A stretch of 64,000 nt of DNA. Origin: Muribaculum sp. (GTDB taxonomy: Bacteria; Bacteroidota; Bacteroidia; Bacteroidales; Muribaculaceae). The notes beneath the pieces were generated by a model that worked only from the letters and a program-made list of their open reading frames with translations, did no database searches and was not told the DNA's origin. This document shows positions 27,179-35,121 of the stretch, in pieces. Numbering within the stretch: the first letter of the stretch is position 1; each line of letters starts with the position of its first letter. Location of the stretch: assembly GCA_023667055.1 (NCBI GenBank), contig JAMPAV010000001.1:250716-314715 (forward strand), read 5' to 3'. The translations under genes were made by a program, and so were the position numbers.

Positions 27179-27877
27179 ATGGGAAAGATAACGATAGCGA
27201 TTGATGGATACAGTTCGAGCGGCAAAAGCACAATGGCCAAGCAGCTCGCCAAAGAAATCGGATATGTGTATGTGGATAGTGGCGCGATGTATCGCGCCAC
27301 TACCCTATTTGCCATCAGACATGGCATGACCGACAGCGATACAAAAAAAGTGAATGAGGAGGCCTTGGTCAAGTCACTCCCCGAGATTCACATTTCATTC
27401 AATCTTCAACCTGACGGCACACAACATACAATGCTCAATGGAGAGGATGTGGAAAAGGAAATTCGTGGCATGGAAGTCAGCGGATGGGTCAGTCCGGTGG
27501 CTGTCATACCTGAAGTGCGCCATTATCTTGTGGAATTGCAACAGCAATATGGCAAAGACAAGGGTATAGTGATGGATGGACGTGATATCGGGACCACAGT
27601 CTTTCCGGATGCGGAGATGAAGGTGTTTGTCAACGCGAGTCCCGAAGTCAGAGCGCAACGCCGATATGAAGAACTGAAAGAAAAAGGGACTCCGGCCGAC
27701 TATGAAGAAGTGCTCGCCAATATAAAAGAACGGGACCATATCGACACCACACGCAAAGAATCACCTCTGCGCAAAGCTGACGATGCTTTTGTGCTGGACA
27801 ACGACAATCTGACGCGCGAGCAACAGATGGAGGTTTTGAAAAATCTTTTCTTTGAAAAGATTTTTCTAAACAAGTAA
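27179..27877 (+). CDS. cmk: Cytidylate kinase
   Basis: A 232-aa protein that phosphorylates CMP/dCMP with ATP. P-loop GYSSSGKST (10-18), substrate-binding VDSGAMYRA, and MDGRDIGTTVFPDA with the Arg-Asp pair typical of CMP kinases. Length is normal. Followed 45 nt later by ispH; in other Bacteroidetes these two are often neighbours. Confidence 0.95.
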   Translation: MGKITIAIDGYSSSGKSTMAKQLAKEIGYVYVDSGAMYRATTLFAIRHGMTDSDTKKVNEEALVKSLPEIHISFNLQPDGTQHTMLNGEDVEKEIRGMEVSGWVSPVAVIPEVRHYLVELQQQYGKDKGIVMDGRDIGTTVFPDAEMKVFVNASPEVRAQRRYEELKEKGTPADYEEVLANIKERDHIDTTRKESPLRKADDAFVLDNDNLTREQQMEVLKNLFFEKIFLNK

Positions 27878-27911
27878 TAAGTAAGAAGTAATAAACAGTA
27901 AGTAATAAGTG
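27874..27911. repeat. Heptamer tandem repeat (GTAATAA) containing the cmk stop
   Basis: Units GTAATAA/GTAAGAA repeat across the cmk-ispH gap, and the cmk stop codon TAA is within the first unit. Confidence 0.7.
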
Positions 27912-27922
27912 GATGAAATCAG

Positions 27923-28804
27923 ATGGCGAAGATTGAGATAGACAGCGGAAGCGGATTTTGCTTTGGCGTCACCACAGCTATCAGCAAGGCAGAAGAGGAA
28001 CTTGAACGCTCAGGTGTGTTGTATTGCTTGGGCGACATTGTGCACAATGCGGGAGAAGTGGAGAGACTACGAAAGAAGGGTCTCATCACTGTGGATCATG
28101 ATGAATTTGCCAAACTTCATAATGTCAAGGTTCTTCTGAGAGCCCACGGGGAGCCTCCTTCCACTTACGAGACAGCCAAGCGCAACAACATAGAGATAAT
28201 AGATGCCACTTGTCCGGTAGTGCTTCAACTACAGAAGAGAATCAAGGATGCCCACTCCAAATCGCTTGATTCAAAGAGTGATAATGACAAGAAACCACTT
28301 ATCATCATCTACGGCAAGCCAGGCCATGCCGAAGTCAATGGACTTGTAGGCCAGACGGAAGGAAGTGCTGTAGTGATACAGGACAAGTCCGATCTCGACA
28401 ATCTCGACCTATCAAGAGACATCTGGCTATATTCACAGACCACCAAATCCATTGAGGGATTTCAGGAGATCGTGGCTGAAATAAAAAGGAGGAAGACAGG
28501 AGGCAGTTTCCAGTGGTTTGACACTATATGCCGTCAGGTCGCCAATAGAATGCCTAAGATGCGTGAGTTTGCAGCGAGTCATGACGTGATACTCTTCGTG
28601 AGCGGAGCCAAAAGCAGCAATGGCAAGGTGCTTTATGCACAATGCCGCGAAGTGAATCGCAAGACCTACCTGATAACCGATGAGACAGAACTCAATCCCC
28701 AATGGATAGAAGGAGCAGAGAGCATCGGAATCTGCGGAGCCACATCCACCCCGCGATGGCTGATGCAGAGAGTGGCGGAGGCGTGTGAAATAATTGAGAA
28801 TTGA
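27923..28804 (+). CDS. ispH: 4-hydroxy-3-methylbut-2-enyl diphosphate reductase
   Basis: A 293-aa protein, last step of the MEP isoprenoid pathway (HMBPP to IPP/DMAPP). The three [4Fe-4S]-binding cysteines are visible: Cys13 (GFCFGV), Cys97 (DATCPVV), Cys203 (DTICRQVANR). AHGEPP and GKPGHAEVNGLVGQT are family motifs. The C-terminal codons and the stop are formed by an ATTGAGA tandem repeat, so the protein's last residues (IIEN) are repeat-encoded. Confidence 0.95.
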   Translation: MAKIEIDSGSGFCFGVTTAISKAEEELERSGVLYCLGDIVHNAGEVERLRKKGLITVDHDEFAKLHNVKVLLRAHGEPPSTYETAKRNNIEIIDATCPVVLQLQKRIKDAHSKSLDSKSDNDKKPLIIIYGKPGHAEVNGLVGQTEGSAVVIQDKSDLDNLDLSRDIWLYSQTTKSIEGFQEIVAEIKRRKTGGSFQWFDTICRQVANRMPKMREFAASHDVILFVSGAKSSNGKVLYAQCREVNRKTYLITDETELNPQWIEGAESIGICGATSTPRWLMQRVAEACEIIEN

Positions 28805-28824
28805 GAATTGAGAATTGAGAATTA
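28793..28824. repeat. Heptamer tandem repeat (ATTGAGA x4) containing the ispH stop
   Basis: Four perfect ATTGAGA units; the ispH stop TGA is in the second. Expansion by one unit would shift where the protein ends. Confidence 0.8.
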
Positions 28825-28859
28825 ATGCTTTGTGGTAATCTTTAATTTGGTGGCAACAG

Positions 28860-29312
28860 ATGGTGTATAATGATGAGTATTGGATGCGGGAGGCACTGAA
28901 AGAGGCCGAACTGGCATTTTGCGAAGATGAGATTCCGGTCGGGGCTGTAGTGGTATGCAACAATAGGATAATCGGACGGGGACACAACCAGACCGAGCGT
29001 CTGGTGGATATGACAGCACACGCCGAGATGCTTGCCATCACAGCGGCCCAATCGAATCTTGGTGGCAGGGTATTACCGGAATGCACACTGTATGTCACCG
29101 TGGAACCATGCTACATGTGTGCCGGAGCAATCGGTTGGGCTCGCCTTGGGAAAGTGGTGTGGGGCGCTGATGACCACAAGAAAGGATTCCATTCCTTCTA
29201 TGCCGGCAAAAGTCCGCTTCACCCTAAGACACAGGTTAGTACAGGGGTTCTTGCCGATGAGTGCTCAGAAATTATGACATCTTTCTTCAAGAAGAAACGG
29301 CAAGGTTTGTAA
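28860..29312 (+). CDS. tadA: tRNA adenosine(34) deaminase
   Basis: A 150-aa cytidine-deaminase-fold enzyme. Zinc site: His54-Ala-Glu56 (HAEM) and Cys84/Cys87 (PCYMC). It converts A34 to inosine in tRNA-Arg(ACG). Length and motifs are those of TadA; other nucleoside deaminases are less likely. A hairpin with a T tract follows the stop at once. Confidence 0.9.
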   Translation: MVYNDEYWMREALKEAELAFCEDEIPVGAVVVCNNRIIGRGHNQTERLVDMTAHAEMLAITAAQSNLGGRVLPECTLYVTVEPCYMCAGAIGWARLGKVVWGADDHKKGFHSFYAGKSPLHPKTQVSTGVLADECSEIMTSFFKKKRQGL

Positions 29313-29316
29313 ATCG

Positions 29317-29337
29317 GTGTCCTACGGACACCTTTTG
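29317..29337 (+). terminator. Terminator of tadA
   Basis: GGTGTCC-TAC-GGACACC followed by TTTT, 4 nt after the stop. It is also a member of the second palindrome family. Confidence 0.7.
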
Positions 29338-29471
29338 TCTTTATTGATTCTCCGGGCACACATCCACTACGTTCCGGTGTACCCGGTTAATACTAAATCG
29401 GCCTCCTGCGGAGGCGCAACGCGATAGACTTCACTGAAATTTTACTACTGAATCAGCCTCCTGCGGAGGCT
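29317..29471. repeat. Cluster of second-family short palindromes
   Basis: Three short-loop palindromes: GGTGTCC-TAC-GGACACC (29317), GCCTCC-TGC-GGAGGC (29402-29416) and the same again at 29457-29471. Each is preceded by AATCGG or AATCAG, and between them lies a longer imperfect stem CCGGG...CCCGG (29353-29386). Similar elements, including the TACCCGGTTA phrase, recur at 45118-45370. Confidence 0.6.
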
Positions 29472-29528
29472 CAACGGACATAATATTTTGTGATATTTCA
29501 AAAATATTACAAAATTTTTACAAATTAA

Positions 29529-29560
29529 TTTCATATATCCGAAATGTTTTGTTAAATTTG
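29529..29560 (+). promoter_or_regulatory. Promoter of menA
   Basis: TTTC (29529-29532, one mismatch to TTTG), 20 nt, TAAATTTG (29553-29560); 29 nt before the start codon. Confidence 0.55.
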
Positions 29561-29589
29561 CACCCTAAGAAAACAAACAAGTAAAGAAT

Positions 29590-30567
29590 ATGCATATAAA
29601 ACCGTGGATAGAGGCATTACGACTGAGGACACTTCCGGTGAGTATAGCCGGAGTTCTTGCCGGATGTGCCGTGGCTATGGCCTACGGCAATCTTGAATGG
29701 CTACCGGCACTCATCTGCCTTGTATTCGCCGTTTTGGCCCAGATTGTCAGCAATCTTGCCAACGAATACTATGATTACAAAAACGGCATTGACAAGAAAG
29801 GGCGCGAAGGATTTCGCCGAGGAGTGACAGAGGGCGACATAAAGCCGGCGTCGATGAAGCGGTTTATGTATATCCTCATGGCACTTGACTGTCTGCTTGG
29901 CTGCACTCTTATACATTGGGGAGGATTTTGGCTGATAGCAGTGGGGATTTTCATAGTGATTGCCGCCTTTGCCTATAGTGCCGGACCATGGCCCCTTTCC
30001 CATCATGGGCTTGGAGACGAACTTGTGGTGATTTTCTATGGAGTCATACCCGTCACACTTACCGCATACGTCCAATGCGGCGACTGGACCGGCGGCACCA
30101 TGGCAAGTGTCACGGGCGAAATGTGGAAGATGGCCCTCATCGCATCTGTAGGCGTCGGACTTCTCGGCGACAATGTATTAACGGTCAACAATATCCGCGA
30201 TGTCAAGGATGACCGCAAGGTGGGAAAACGAACCAAAGCCGTAATATTCGGTACAGGATTCATGAGAATTGCATATATCCTATGCTGCGTGGCAGGGTTA
30301 ACACTTATCTGGTATGCCTTCCACGAAGCACTTCCCTGGTGGAACATAATAGGATACATCGGCATAGCGATATGGTATATTCCGCTTATATTGGCCCTTT
30401 ACAAACATGAGGGTAAGAAGCTCAACAAGATTTTGAAATACACATCGCAGCAGTTGCTCACCGCAGTGATATGGACCATAGTGTGCGTAGCGGCCAATCA
30501 TAACCAGATGATAGCGGAACACAATCCCAACTGTGTGCTACACAATCTATATCAGATGCTATTCTGA
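29590..30567 (+). CDS. menA: 1,4-dihydroxy-2-naphthoate polyprenyltransferase
   Basis: A 325-aa UbiA-family membrane enzyme that attaches the prenyl chain to DHNA in menaquinone synthesis. About eight membrane segments. First Asp-rich motif NEYYDYKNGIDKKGREGFRR (about 58-77), second NNIRDVKDDRKVGKRT (about 203-218). The length is normal. The gene has its own promoter and ends at a perfect palindrome. Confidence 0.92.
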   Translation: MHIKPWIEALRLRTLPVSIAGVLAGCAVAMAYGNLEWLPALICLVFAVLAQIVSNLANEYYDYKNGIDKKGREGFRRGVTEGDIKPASMKRFMYILMALDCLLGCTLIHWGGFWLIAVGIFIVIAAFAYSAGPWPLSHHGLGDELVVIFYGVIPVTLTAYVQCGDWTGGTMASVTGEMWKMALIASVGVGLLGDNVLTVNNIRDVKDDRKVGKRTKAVIFGTGFMRIAYILCCVAGLTLIWYAFHEALPWWNIIGYIGIAIWYIPLILALYKHEGKKLNKILKYTSQQLLTAVIWTIVCVAANHNQMIAEHNPNCVLHNLYQMLF

Positions 30568-30583
30568 CAGCAGTATCGCGCTA

Positions 30584-30639
30584 AAAAAAGACATAAAAAA
30601 GGATAAGACCATGGTCTTATCCTTTTTTATGTCTTTTTT
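30584..30639. terminator. 56-nt perfect palindrome, bidirectional terminator
   Basis: Every base of 30584-30639 pairs symmetrically about 30611/30612 (centre ACCATGGT), with six A at one end and six T at the other. It lies between convergent menA and rpmH and would stop transcription from both. Confidence 0.85.
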
Positions 30640-30661
30640 GCGGCAATATATCAACAGTGAT

Positions 30662-30817
30662 TTATTTGCTTGCAATGTGGTCGGATACAGTCAGAGAGTA
30701 GCGACCTTTGGCACGGCGACGAGCCAAAACCTTGCGGCCGTCGGCAGTAGCCATTCTTTCACGGAAGCCGTGCTTGTTGATTCTTCTGCGGTTGGAAGGC
30801 TGGAATGTTCTTTTCAT
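30662..30817 (-). CDS. rpmH: 50S ribosomal protein L34
   Basis: A 51-aa protein read on minus: [18 protein letters not shown] at the start, then [19 protein letters not shown] and a short tail to the stop at 30662. This is the typical L34, a very basic large-subunit protein. In this genome it is separated from rnpA, which is not in view. It has a well-formed promoter upstream, and efp is divergent. Confidence 0.97.
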   Translation of the reverse strand: MKRTFQPSNRRRINKHGFRERMATADGRKVLARRRAKGRYSLTVSDHIASK

Positions 30818-30899
30818 ATCTTTTTTGCTGTTTAAATTATTTCACGTAATTTTAGCAGCCGATAGAATTTGCCAGCCGCTAATATTCCCTTTCAGAGTG

Positions 30900-30931
30900 C
30901 AAAATTATAAAATCTATTTGAAATAGGCAAA
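30900..30931 (-). promoter_or_regulatory. Promoter of rpmH
   Basis: On minus: TTTG (30928-30931), 20 nt, TAATTTTG (30900-30907). About 80 nt before the start codon. Confidence 0.7.
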
Positions 30932-31012
30932 AAAATCCAAGATTTTTCACAAATTCATCATTAAAAAATATCTTTTACCGCTTTATATACCTTAAAAATA
31001 GGTTTTTTTTTG

Positions 31013-31020
31013 TAATTTTG
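31013..31020 (+). promoter_or_regulatory. -7 box of efp
   Basis: TAATTTTG 35 nt before the efp start; no clear -33 TTTG. Confidence 0.4.
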
Positions 31021-31055
31021 TAGTCTCAAAGCAAAAATATAAAACTTCAAAAGAT

Positions 31056-31622
31056 ATGATGAACGCTCAAGACATCAAGAACGGCACATGCATCCGCATG
31101 GATGGCCAGCTCTACTTCGTGATTGAATTCCTTCATGTGAAACCCGGCAAGGGCAACACCTTCATGCGCACAAAGCTGAAGAATGTGGTTGACGGCCGCG
31201 TACTCGAACGCCGCTTCAACATCGGTGAGAAACTTGAGGACGTACGTGTGGAACGCCGCCCCTACCAATATCTCTATCAGGATGGAGCCGACGACATCTT
31301 CATGGACAACGAGACCTACGACCAGGTGCCCATCAAGAAAGACCTCGTGACAGGAGCCGACTTCATGAAAGAAGGCGACACAGTGGAAGTGGTACGTGAC
31401 GCATCCACCGACACAGTGCTTTTCGCAGAAATGCCAATCAAGACAAAACTCAAGATCACATATACCGAGCCGGGTCTTAAGGGCGACACTGCAACCAATA
31501 CACTGAAACCCGCCACTGTGGAAACTGGAGCAGAAATCCGCGTGCCCCTTTTCATCAATGAAGGAGAAATCGTGGAAATCGACACCCGCGACGGCAGCTA
31601 TGTGGGCCGAGTGAAAGCGTAA
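31056..31622 (+). CDS. efp: Translation elongation factor P
   Basis: A 188-aa three-domain EF-P (KOW-like, OB, C-terminal OB). It rescues ribosomes stalled at polyproline. The tip loop reads KPGKGNTF with Lys32, the position modified in many bacteria; the modifying enzyme is not in the window. A second ATG one codon downstream (31059) is an equally good start. The gene ends in its own terminator. Confidence 0.95.
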   Translation: MMNAQDIKNGTCIRMDGQLYFVIEFLHVKPGKGNTFMRTKLKNVVDGRVLERRFNIGEKLEDVRVERRPYQYLYQDGADDIFMDNETYDQVPIKKDLVTGADFMKEGDTVEVVRDASTDTVLFAEMPIKTKLKITYTEPGLKGDTATNTLKPATVETGAEIRVPLFINEGEIVEIDTRDGSYVGRVKA

Positions 31623-31628
31623 ATTCAA

Positions 31629-31651
31629 AAATCCGGCGATGCCGGATTTTG
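31629..31651 (+). terminator. Terminator of efp
   Basis: AAAATCCGGC-GAT-GCCGGATTTT, ten-pair stem 6 nt after the stop. Confidence 0.85.
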
Positions 31652-31653
31652 AG

Positions 31654-31688
31654 GGTTATAAGGTTATAAGATTAAAGGGTTATAATCC
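31654..31688. repeat. Octamer tandem repeat (GGTTATAA)
   Basis: About four imperfect GGTTATAA units between the efp terminator and the glycosyltransferase start; a near-identical unit recurs at 55901-55941. Confidence 0.65.
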
Positions 31689-31696
31689 GAAACATA

Positions 31697-32704
31697 ATGA
31701 AATACGAGGGTCTTTTTTCAATCATAGTCCCGGTCTATAACAGGCCGGATGAAGTCAGCGAGCTTATGGCGAGCCTTGCCCGCCAGACCGACCATGGCTT
31801 CGAGGTGGTGATTGTGGAAGACGGAAGTACGATAAACTGCAAGGCGGAAGCGGAGCAATATTCTCCACAAGTCGCCTTGCAGTATTTTTATAAAGACAAT
31901 GAAGGAAGGTCGCCAGCACGCAACTATGGAATGGATCATGCCCGGGGCGACTACTTCATATTTGTGGATTCCGACTGCATTCTACCTGAAAACTACATAG
32001 AGAGTCTCCGCAAAGCACTGTCGGCACATTGGGCAGATTGCTTCGGCGGTCCCGACGATGCCCATTCCAGTTTCACCGATACCCAAAAGGCAATAAATTT
32101 CGCCATGACCTCTTTCCTTACCACCGGAGGAATACGCGGAGGCAAGGTGCAGATGGAAAAATTTGTGCCGAGAACTTTCAACATGGGTTTTTCGCGAGAA
32201 GTGTATGAGAGAGTGGGGGGCTTCAGGGAAATGTTCAGCGAGGACATTGATATGTCAACACGCATCCGGCTTGCAGGATACTCGCCTCAGCTGATCAGAG
32301 ATGTCAAGGTGTTTCACAAACGCCGTGGCAGTCTTGCCAAGTTCTGGCGCCAGGTGCACGTGTTCGGCATGTCGCGCATAACCTTACAACTGCTTTACCC
32401 GGGCAGCATGAAACTTGTGCACTGGGCACCTGCGGTTTTCGTGATGGGAGTGATTGCCATGATACTTGGAGCAATCTTCATATCTCCATGGTGTCTTCTC
32501 CCATTAGGAGTATATATTATTGCCTTATGGATTTCCGCAATAGCATCCACCAAAAGCCTTAAGGTAGGCACCATGGCTTTGGGAGCATCAATGGTTCAGT
32601 TGTTTGGATATGGCACCGGATTTATCCGTGCATACGTATGGAAAATACTACTGCGCCATGGCAGAGACGAGGAGCAGGAAATTAAAATGCGCAAGGGGAA
32701 ATGA
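31697..32704 (+). CDS. Family 2 glycosyltransferase, membrane-attached
   Basis: A 335-aa protein with a GT-A fold: SIIVPVYNRPDEV (8-20), VVIVEDGS, metal-binding DSD in FVDSDC (about 93-98), and ED(I)D in FSEDIDMS (about 180-187). Two to three hydrophobic segments at about 245-310 anchor it to the membrane. It transfers a sugar from a nucleotide donor; donor and acceptor are unknown. It overlaps radC by 4 nt (ATGA), so the two are translationally coupled. Confidence 0.85.
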   Translation: MKYEGLFSIIVPVYNRPDEVSELMASLARQTDHGFEVVIVEDGSTINCKAEAEQYSPQVALQYFYKDNEGRSPARNYGMDHARGDYFIFVDSDCILPENYIESLRKALSAHWADCFGGPDDAHSSFTDTQKAINFAMTSFLTTGGIRGGKVQMEKFVPRTFNMGFSREVYERVGGFREMFSEDIDMSTRIRLAGYSPQLIRDVKVFHKRRGSLAKFWRQVHVFGMSRITLQLLYPGSMKLVHWAPAVFVMGVIAMILGAIFISPWCLLPLGVYIIALWISAIASTKSLKVGTMALGASMVQLFGYGTGFIRAYVWKILLRHGRDEEQEIKMRKGK

Positions 32705-33456
32705 CACGAGAAGATTTTGGCCTTGAGGCTCATGAACCTGAAGGAACAGCCACTTCAGGCAAGACTCTCACCATCAAAGATATGAGTGAAGAGGAACGTC
32801 CGCAAGAACGCGCTCTCACATACGGAATACATTCTCTTACCACAGCTGAACTTCTTGCGCTGATTCTAAGAGTAGGACAACCGGGAATGCCCATCACCGA
32901 CCTATGCCGACAATTGATGAAAGACAACGAGAATTCTCTTCTGAGATTGGAAAGGCGTACGCGCGAGGAACTGATGCTCACAAAAGGTATAGGAAAGACA
33001 AAGGCACTGCAGGTGGAGGCCATTATGGAAATAATGCGCCGCTACCAGAGGGAAACGGTGGATTATGCATCAAGGAAAACCAAACGAATCACTTCATCAA
33101 AAGACATACATGAAAGGATGCGCAACCGCATCGCCAACCTTGACCACGAGGAGATTTGGGTGATTCTCCTCAACAACAAGAATGATATCATCAAGGAGTT
33201 CAAGGTGACAAGCGGCAGTGCAGTTGCGTCAATTTTCGACAGCAAGATGATCATCAAGCGGGCACTCCTGGAAAATGCCACGGCATTGGCAATGTGTCAC
33301 AACCACCCCTCGGGCAACCTCATTTCATCGCCGCAGGATGACCAGATCACCCGAAAACTTCAGGAAGCCTGCCGCTCGATGGAGATCCGGATGGTAGATC
33401 ATGTCATTGTCACCGTAGGCGGCTACTACTCCTACTCCGACGAAGGCCGTCTCTGA
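32701..33456 (+). CDS. radC: RadC-family JAB-domain protein
   Basis: A 251-aa protein with an N-terminal helix-hairpin-helix region (about 85-105, LTKGIGKTKALQ) and a C-terminal JAMM/MPN+ metalloprotease-like domain with HNHPSGNLISSPQDD. The DNA-repair role in the name is historical and doubtful; the biochemical function of the family is not settled. It is complete, and coupled to the upstream glycosyltransferase. Confidence 0.9.
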   Translation: MTREDFGLEAHEPEGTATSGKTLTIKDMSEEERPQERALTYGIHSLTTAELLALILRVGQPGMPITDLCRQLMKDNENSLLRLERRTREELMLTKGIGKTKALQVEAIMEIMRRYQRETVDYASRKTKRITSSKDIHERMRNRIANLDHEEIWVILLNNKNDIIKEFKVTSGSAVASIFDSKMIIKRALLENATALAMCHNHPSGNLISSPQDDQITRKLQEACRSMEIRMVDHVIVTVGGYYSYSDEGRL

Positions 33457-33514
33457 CTCCACAACAGTCCGGACAAAAAAATCACTTTCTGACCAGCTTT
33501 TTTCATCTTAATAA

Positions 33515-33545
33515 TTTGCAATATAGAATATATTTATTAAATTTG
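33515..33545 (+). promoter_or_regulatory. Promoter of the 33580 lipoprotein
   Basis: TTTG (33515-33518), 19 nt, TAAATTTG (33538-33545); 34 nt before the start codon. Confidence 0.75.
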
Positions 33546-33579
33546 CGGCAGAGTTATCAACGTATTAACAGATTCCATT

Positions 33580-34677
33580 ATGAATGCAATTTTAAATAGC
33601 ACCCGCCGGAATAACAAAATGGCAAAGATGATGGCATGGATATTGTGTGCTTTTGCCCTGAGTAGCTGTCAGAACTCTGATGAGATTTCGATGCCTCAGT
33701 TGGCTGATGCGAATTGGGATGAGGTTCAGGGATCGATTACGCTCAACAAAGAATATCTGGAAGGAGCCACAGCCGAGTTTGCCGCTGTCCCTGGCAGTGA
33801 CTCCGTATGTTTGAAATTGTCAGGAGTACACCCGACCGAAATCATAGAGATGAAAGTAGCCACAACCGAAAATGACAAGGGCGACATAGTATTCGAGGGT
33901 AAACAACTTACGAAATATACACGCGATTTGAAAGTCAACGGTATCTACAAACCGGCCAGTCACGATATTACAGCCACTGCAAAATCATCCGTGAAAATCG
34001 ACATTGAATATAATGTACCCATTCAAAATATACATAGGACTTACTACATTGATTTCAATGGAGACAGTGGTTTCAGATATATCCGCGAAGCTGGCACATA
34101 TCCCATGGCGAAAGTTGACATAGAAGGCCAACGAGACAGCTGCGAATTCATAAGCAGAATCATCAATACTGAATTAGCCAAGAATCTAACTTCGTTTAAG
34201 ATAGAAATCGGATACAACGGGCAAATGGCTTTGACATATACCACATCGGACTCGGAAAAACATGAGCAGGATTTTCGCTACTGGATAAGGACTGAGAAAA
34301 TATCCGGCAATTATATTTTTGAGGTAGAAAATCCGGAGTTATTTTATGAATGTATCTTCAAAGCCTTCAACCTTAAAGACACACCGCTATATCAAACACA
34401 ACCATACGTTGCGGAAAATGACATCGCCAGCCTGCTTCTTTTGGCAGATGATGACTATCGCGACAGAAAAATAATCTTCATAGACGATATTCATCACAAT
34501 ATCTTCAAGTATATCAACAACTCTTTCCAAGAAAAGGGTCTGTGGTCACTCTACGACAAACGATATATCGACCTGCTGTATAGCGGCGCGCACCATGCAG
34601 AAGACACACCTGACGACATGGCTGCCTTTCAAATGGCCAGATGGATGCTAAGCAACAGAGGAGTCAGTGAGCAATAA
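33580..34677 (+). CDS. Uncharacterised lipoprotein
   Basis: A 365-aa protein with signal peptide and lipobox FALSSC (Cys at about residue 30). Residues about 45-180 form a beta-rich domain (SITLNKEYLEGA..., TARGETs of the DUF48xx/49xx Bacteroidales type cannot be assigned with certainty). The second half is mixed and ends in a helical segment. An internal ATG at codon 14 would give a shorter, more usual signal peptide. It is a single-gene unit with a good promoter and terminator. Function not recognised. Confidence 0.7.
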   Translation: MNAILNSTRRNNKMAKMMAWILCAFALSSCQNSDEISMPQLADANWDEVQGSITLNKEYLEGATAEFAAVPGSDSVCLKLSGVHPTEIIEMKVATTENDKGDIVFEGKQLTKYTRDLKVNGIYKPASHDITATAKSSVKIDIEYNVPIQNIHRTYYIDFNGDSGFRYIREAGTYPMAKVDIEGQRDSCEFISRIINTELAKNLTSFKIEIGYNGQMALTYTTSDSEKHEQDFRYWIRTEKISGNYIFEVENPELFYECIFKAFNLKDTPLYQTQPYVAENDIASLLLLADDDYRDRKIIFIDDIHHNIFKYINNSFQEKGLWSLYDKRYIDLLYSGAHHAEDTPDDMAAFQMARWMLSNRGVSEQ

Positions 34678-34696
34678 GGAGATATGGGAAATTATA

Positions 34697-34726
34697 AAAG
34701 GCACGCGGAGACGTGCCTTTTTTTAT
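34697..34726. terminator. Bidirectional terminator
   Basis: AAAGGCACG-CGGAGA-CGTGCCTTT followed by a T run; it lies between convergent genes. Confidence 0.85.
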
Positions 34727-34743
34727 AGAGAAGTAGAGTTATG

Positions 34744-34968
34744 TCATCCATTAAACCAGTTTTGGAGGTCACCGAATGTTCCAATCGCGAAGAGCCAATA
34801 GATGATGATGAAAATCAGCACTAATGCTCCGAGCCAAATCCAGAGGCGGTTGCTGTTTCTGCTCCCCTCTTCCTTGCGGATACGGCCTTCTTCACGGAGT
34901 TTGCCTTCTTCACGCATCTCCTCGAAAGCCTTATCTTCTATTTTCTGTTTGTTTTCATTAGTATCCAT
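34744..34968 (-). CDS. Small single-pass membrane protein
   Basis: A 74-aa protein. Residues 1-40 are charged and helical (KIEDKAFEEMREEGKLREEG); residues about 43-63 are a clear transmembrane helix (LWIWLGALVLIFIIIYWLFA); a short tail follows. No known domain. The charge pattern and separate terminators on each side support a real gene. It might assemble as an amphipathic helix on a membrane protein complex, but no partner is visible. Confidence 0.65.
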   Translation of the reverse strand: MDTNENKQKIEDKAFEEMREEGKLREEGRIRKEEGSRNSNRLWIWLGALVLIFIIIYWLFAIGTFGDLQNWFNG

Positions 34969-35006
34969 AATTCACGCTTTTTAAGGTTTCTTTATTTTTA
35001 TAAAAG

Positions 35007-35027
35007 AAACGCCCCGAAGGGGCGTTT
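35007..35027 (-). terminator. Terminator of the pepP-dnaB operon
   Basis: AAACGCCCC-GAA-GGGGCGTTT; read on minus it is followed by TCTTTTAT. Confidence 0.75.
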
Positions 35028-35045
35028 GGTTCAAATTTTATTGAA

Positions 35046-35100
35046 AGAATCAGAGGTATCAGAGATATTGGAGATATCAGAGATATTGGAGATATTGGAG
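35046..35100. repeat. 9-nt tandem repeat downstream of dnaB
   Basis: About six imperfect units of GAGATATT(G/C) between the dnaB stop and its terminator. Confidence 0.7.
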
Positions 35101-35121
35101 GACACCGATGACACCAAGCAA

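Noticed and set aside
30533-30835. 100-codon plus-strand frame over the palindrome and L34
   Set aside because: It is antisense to rpmH, whose protein is unmistakable.
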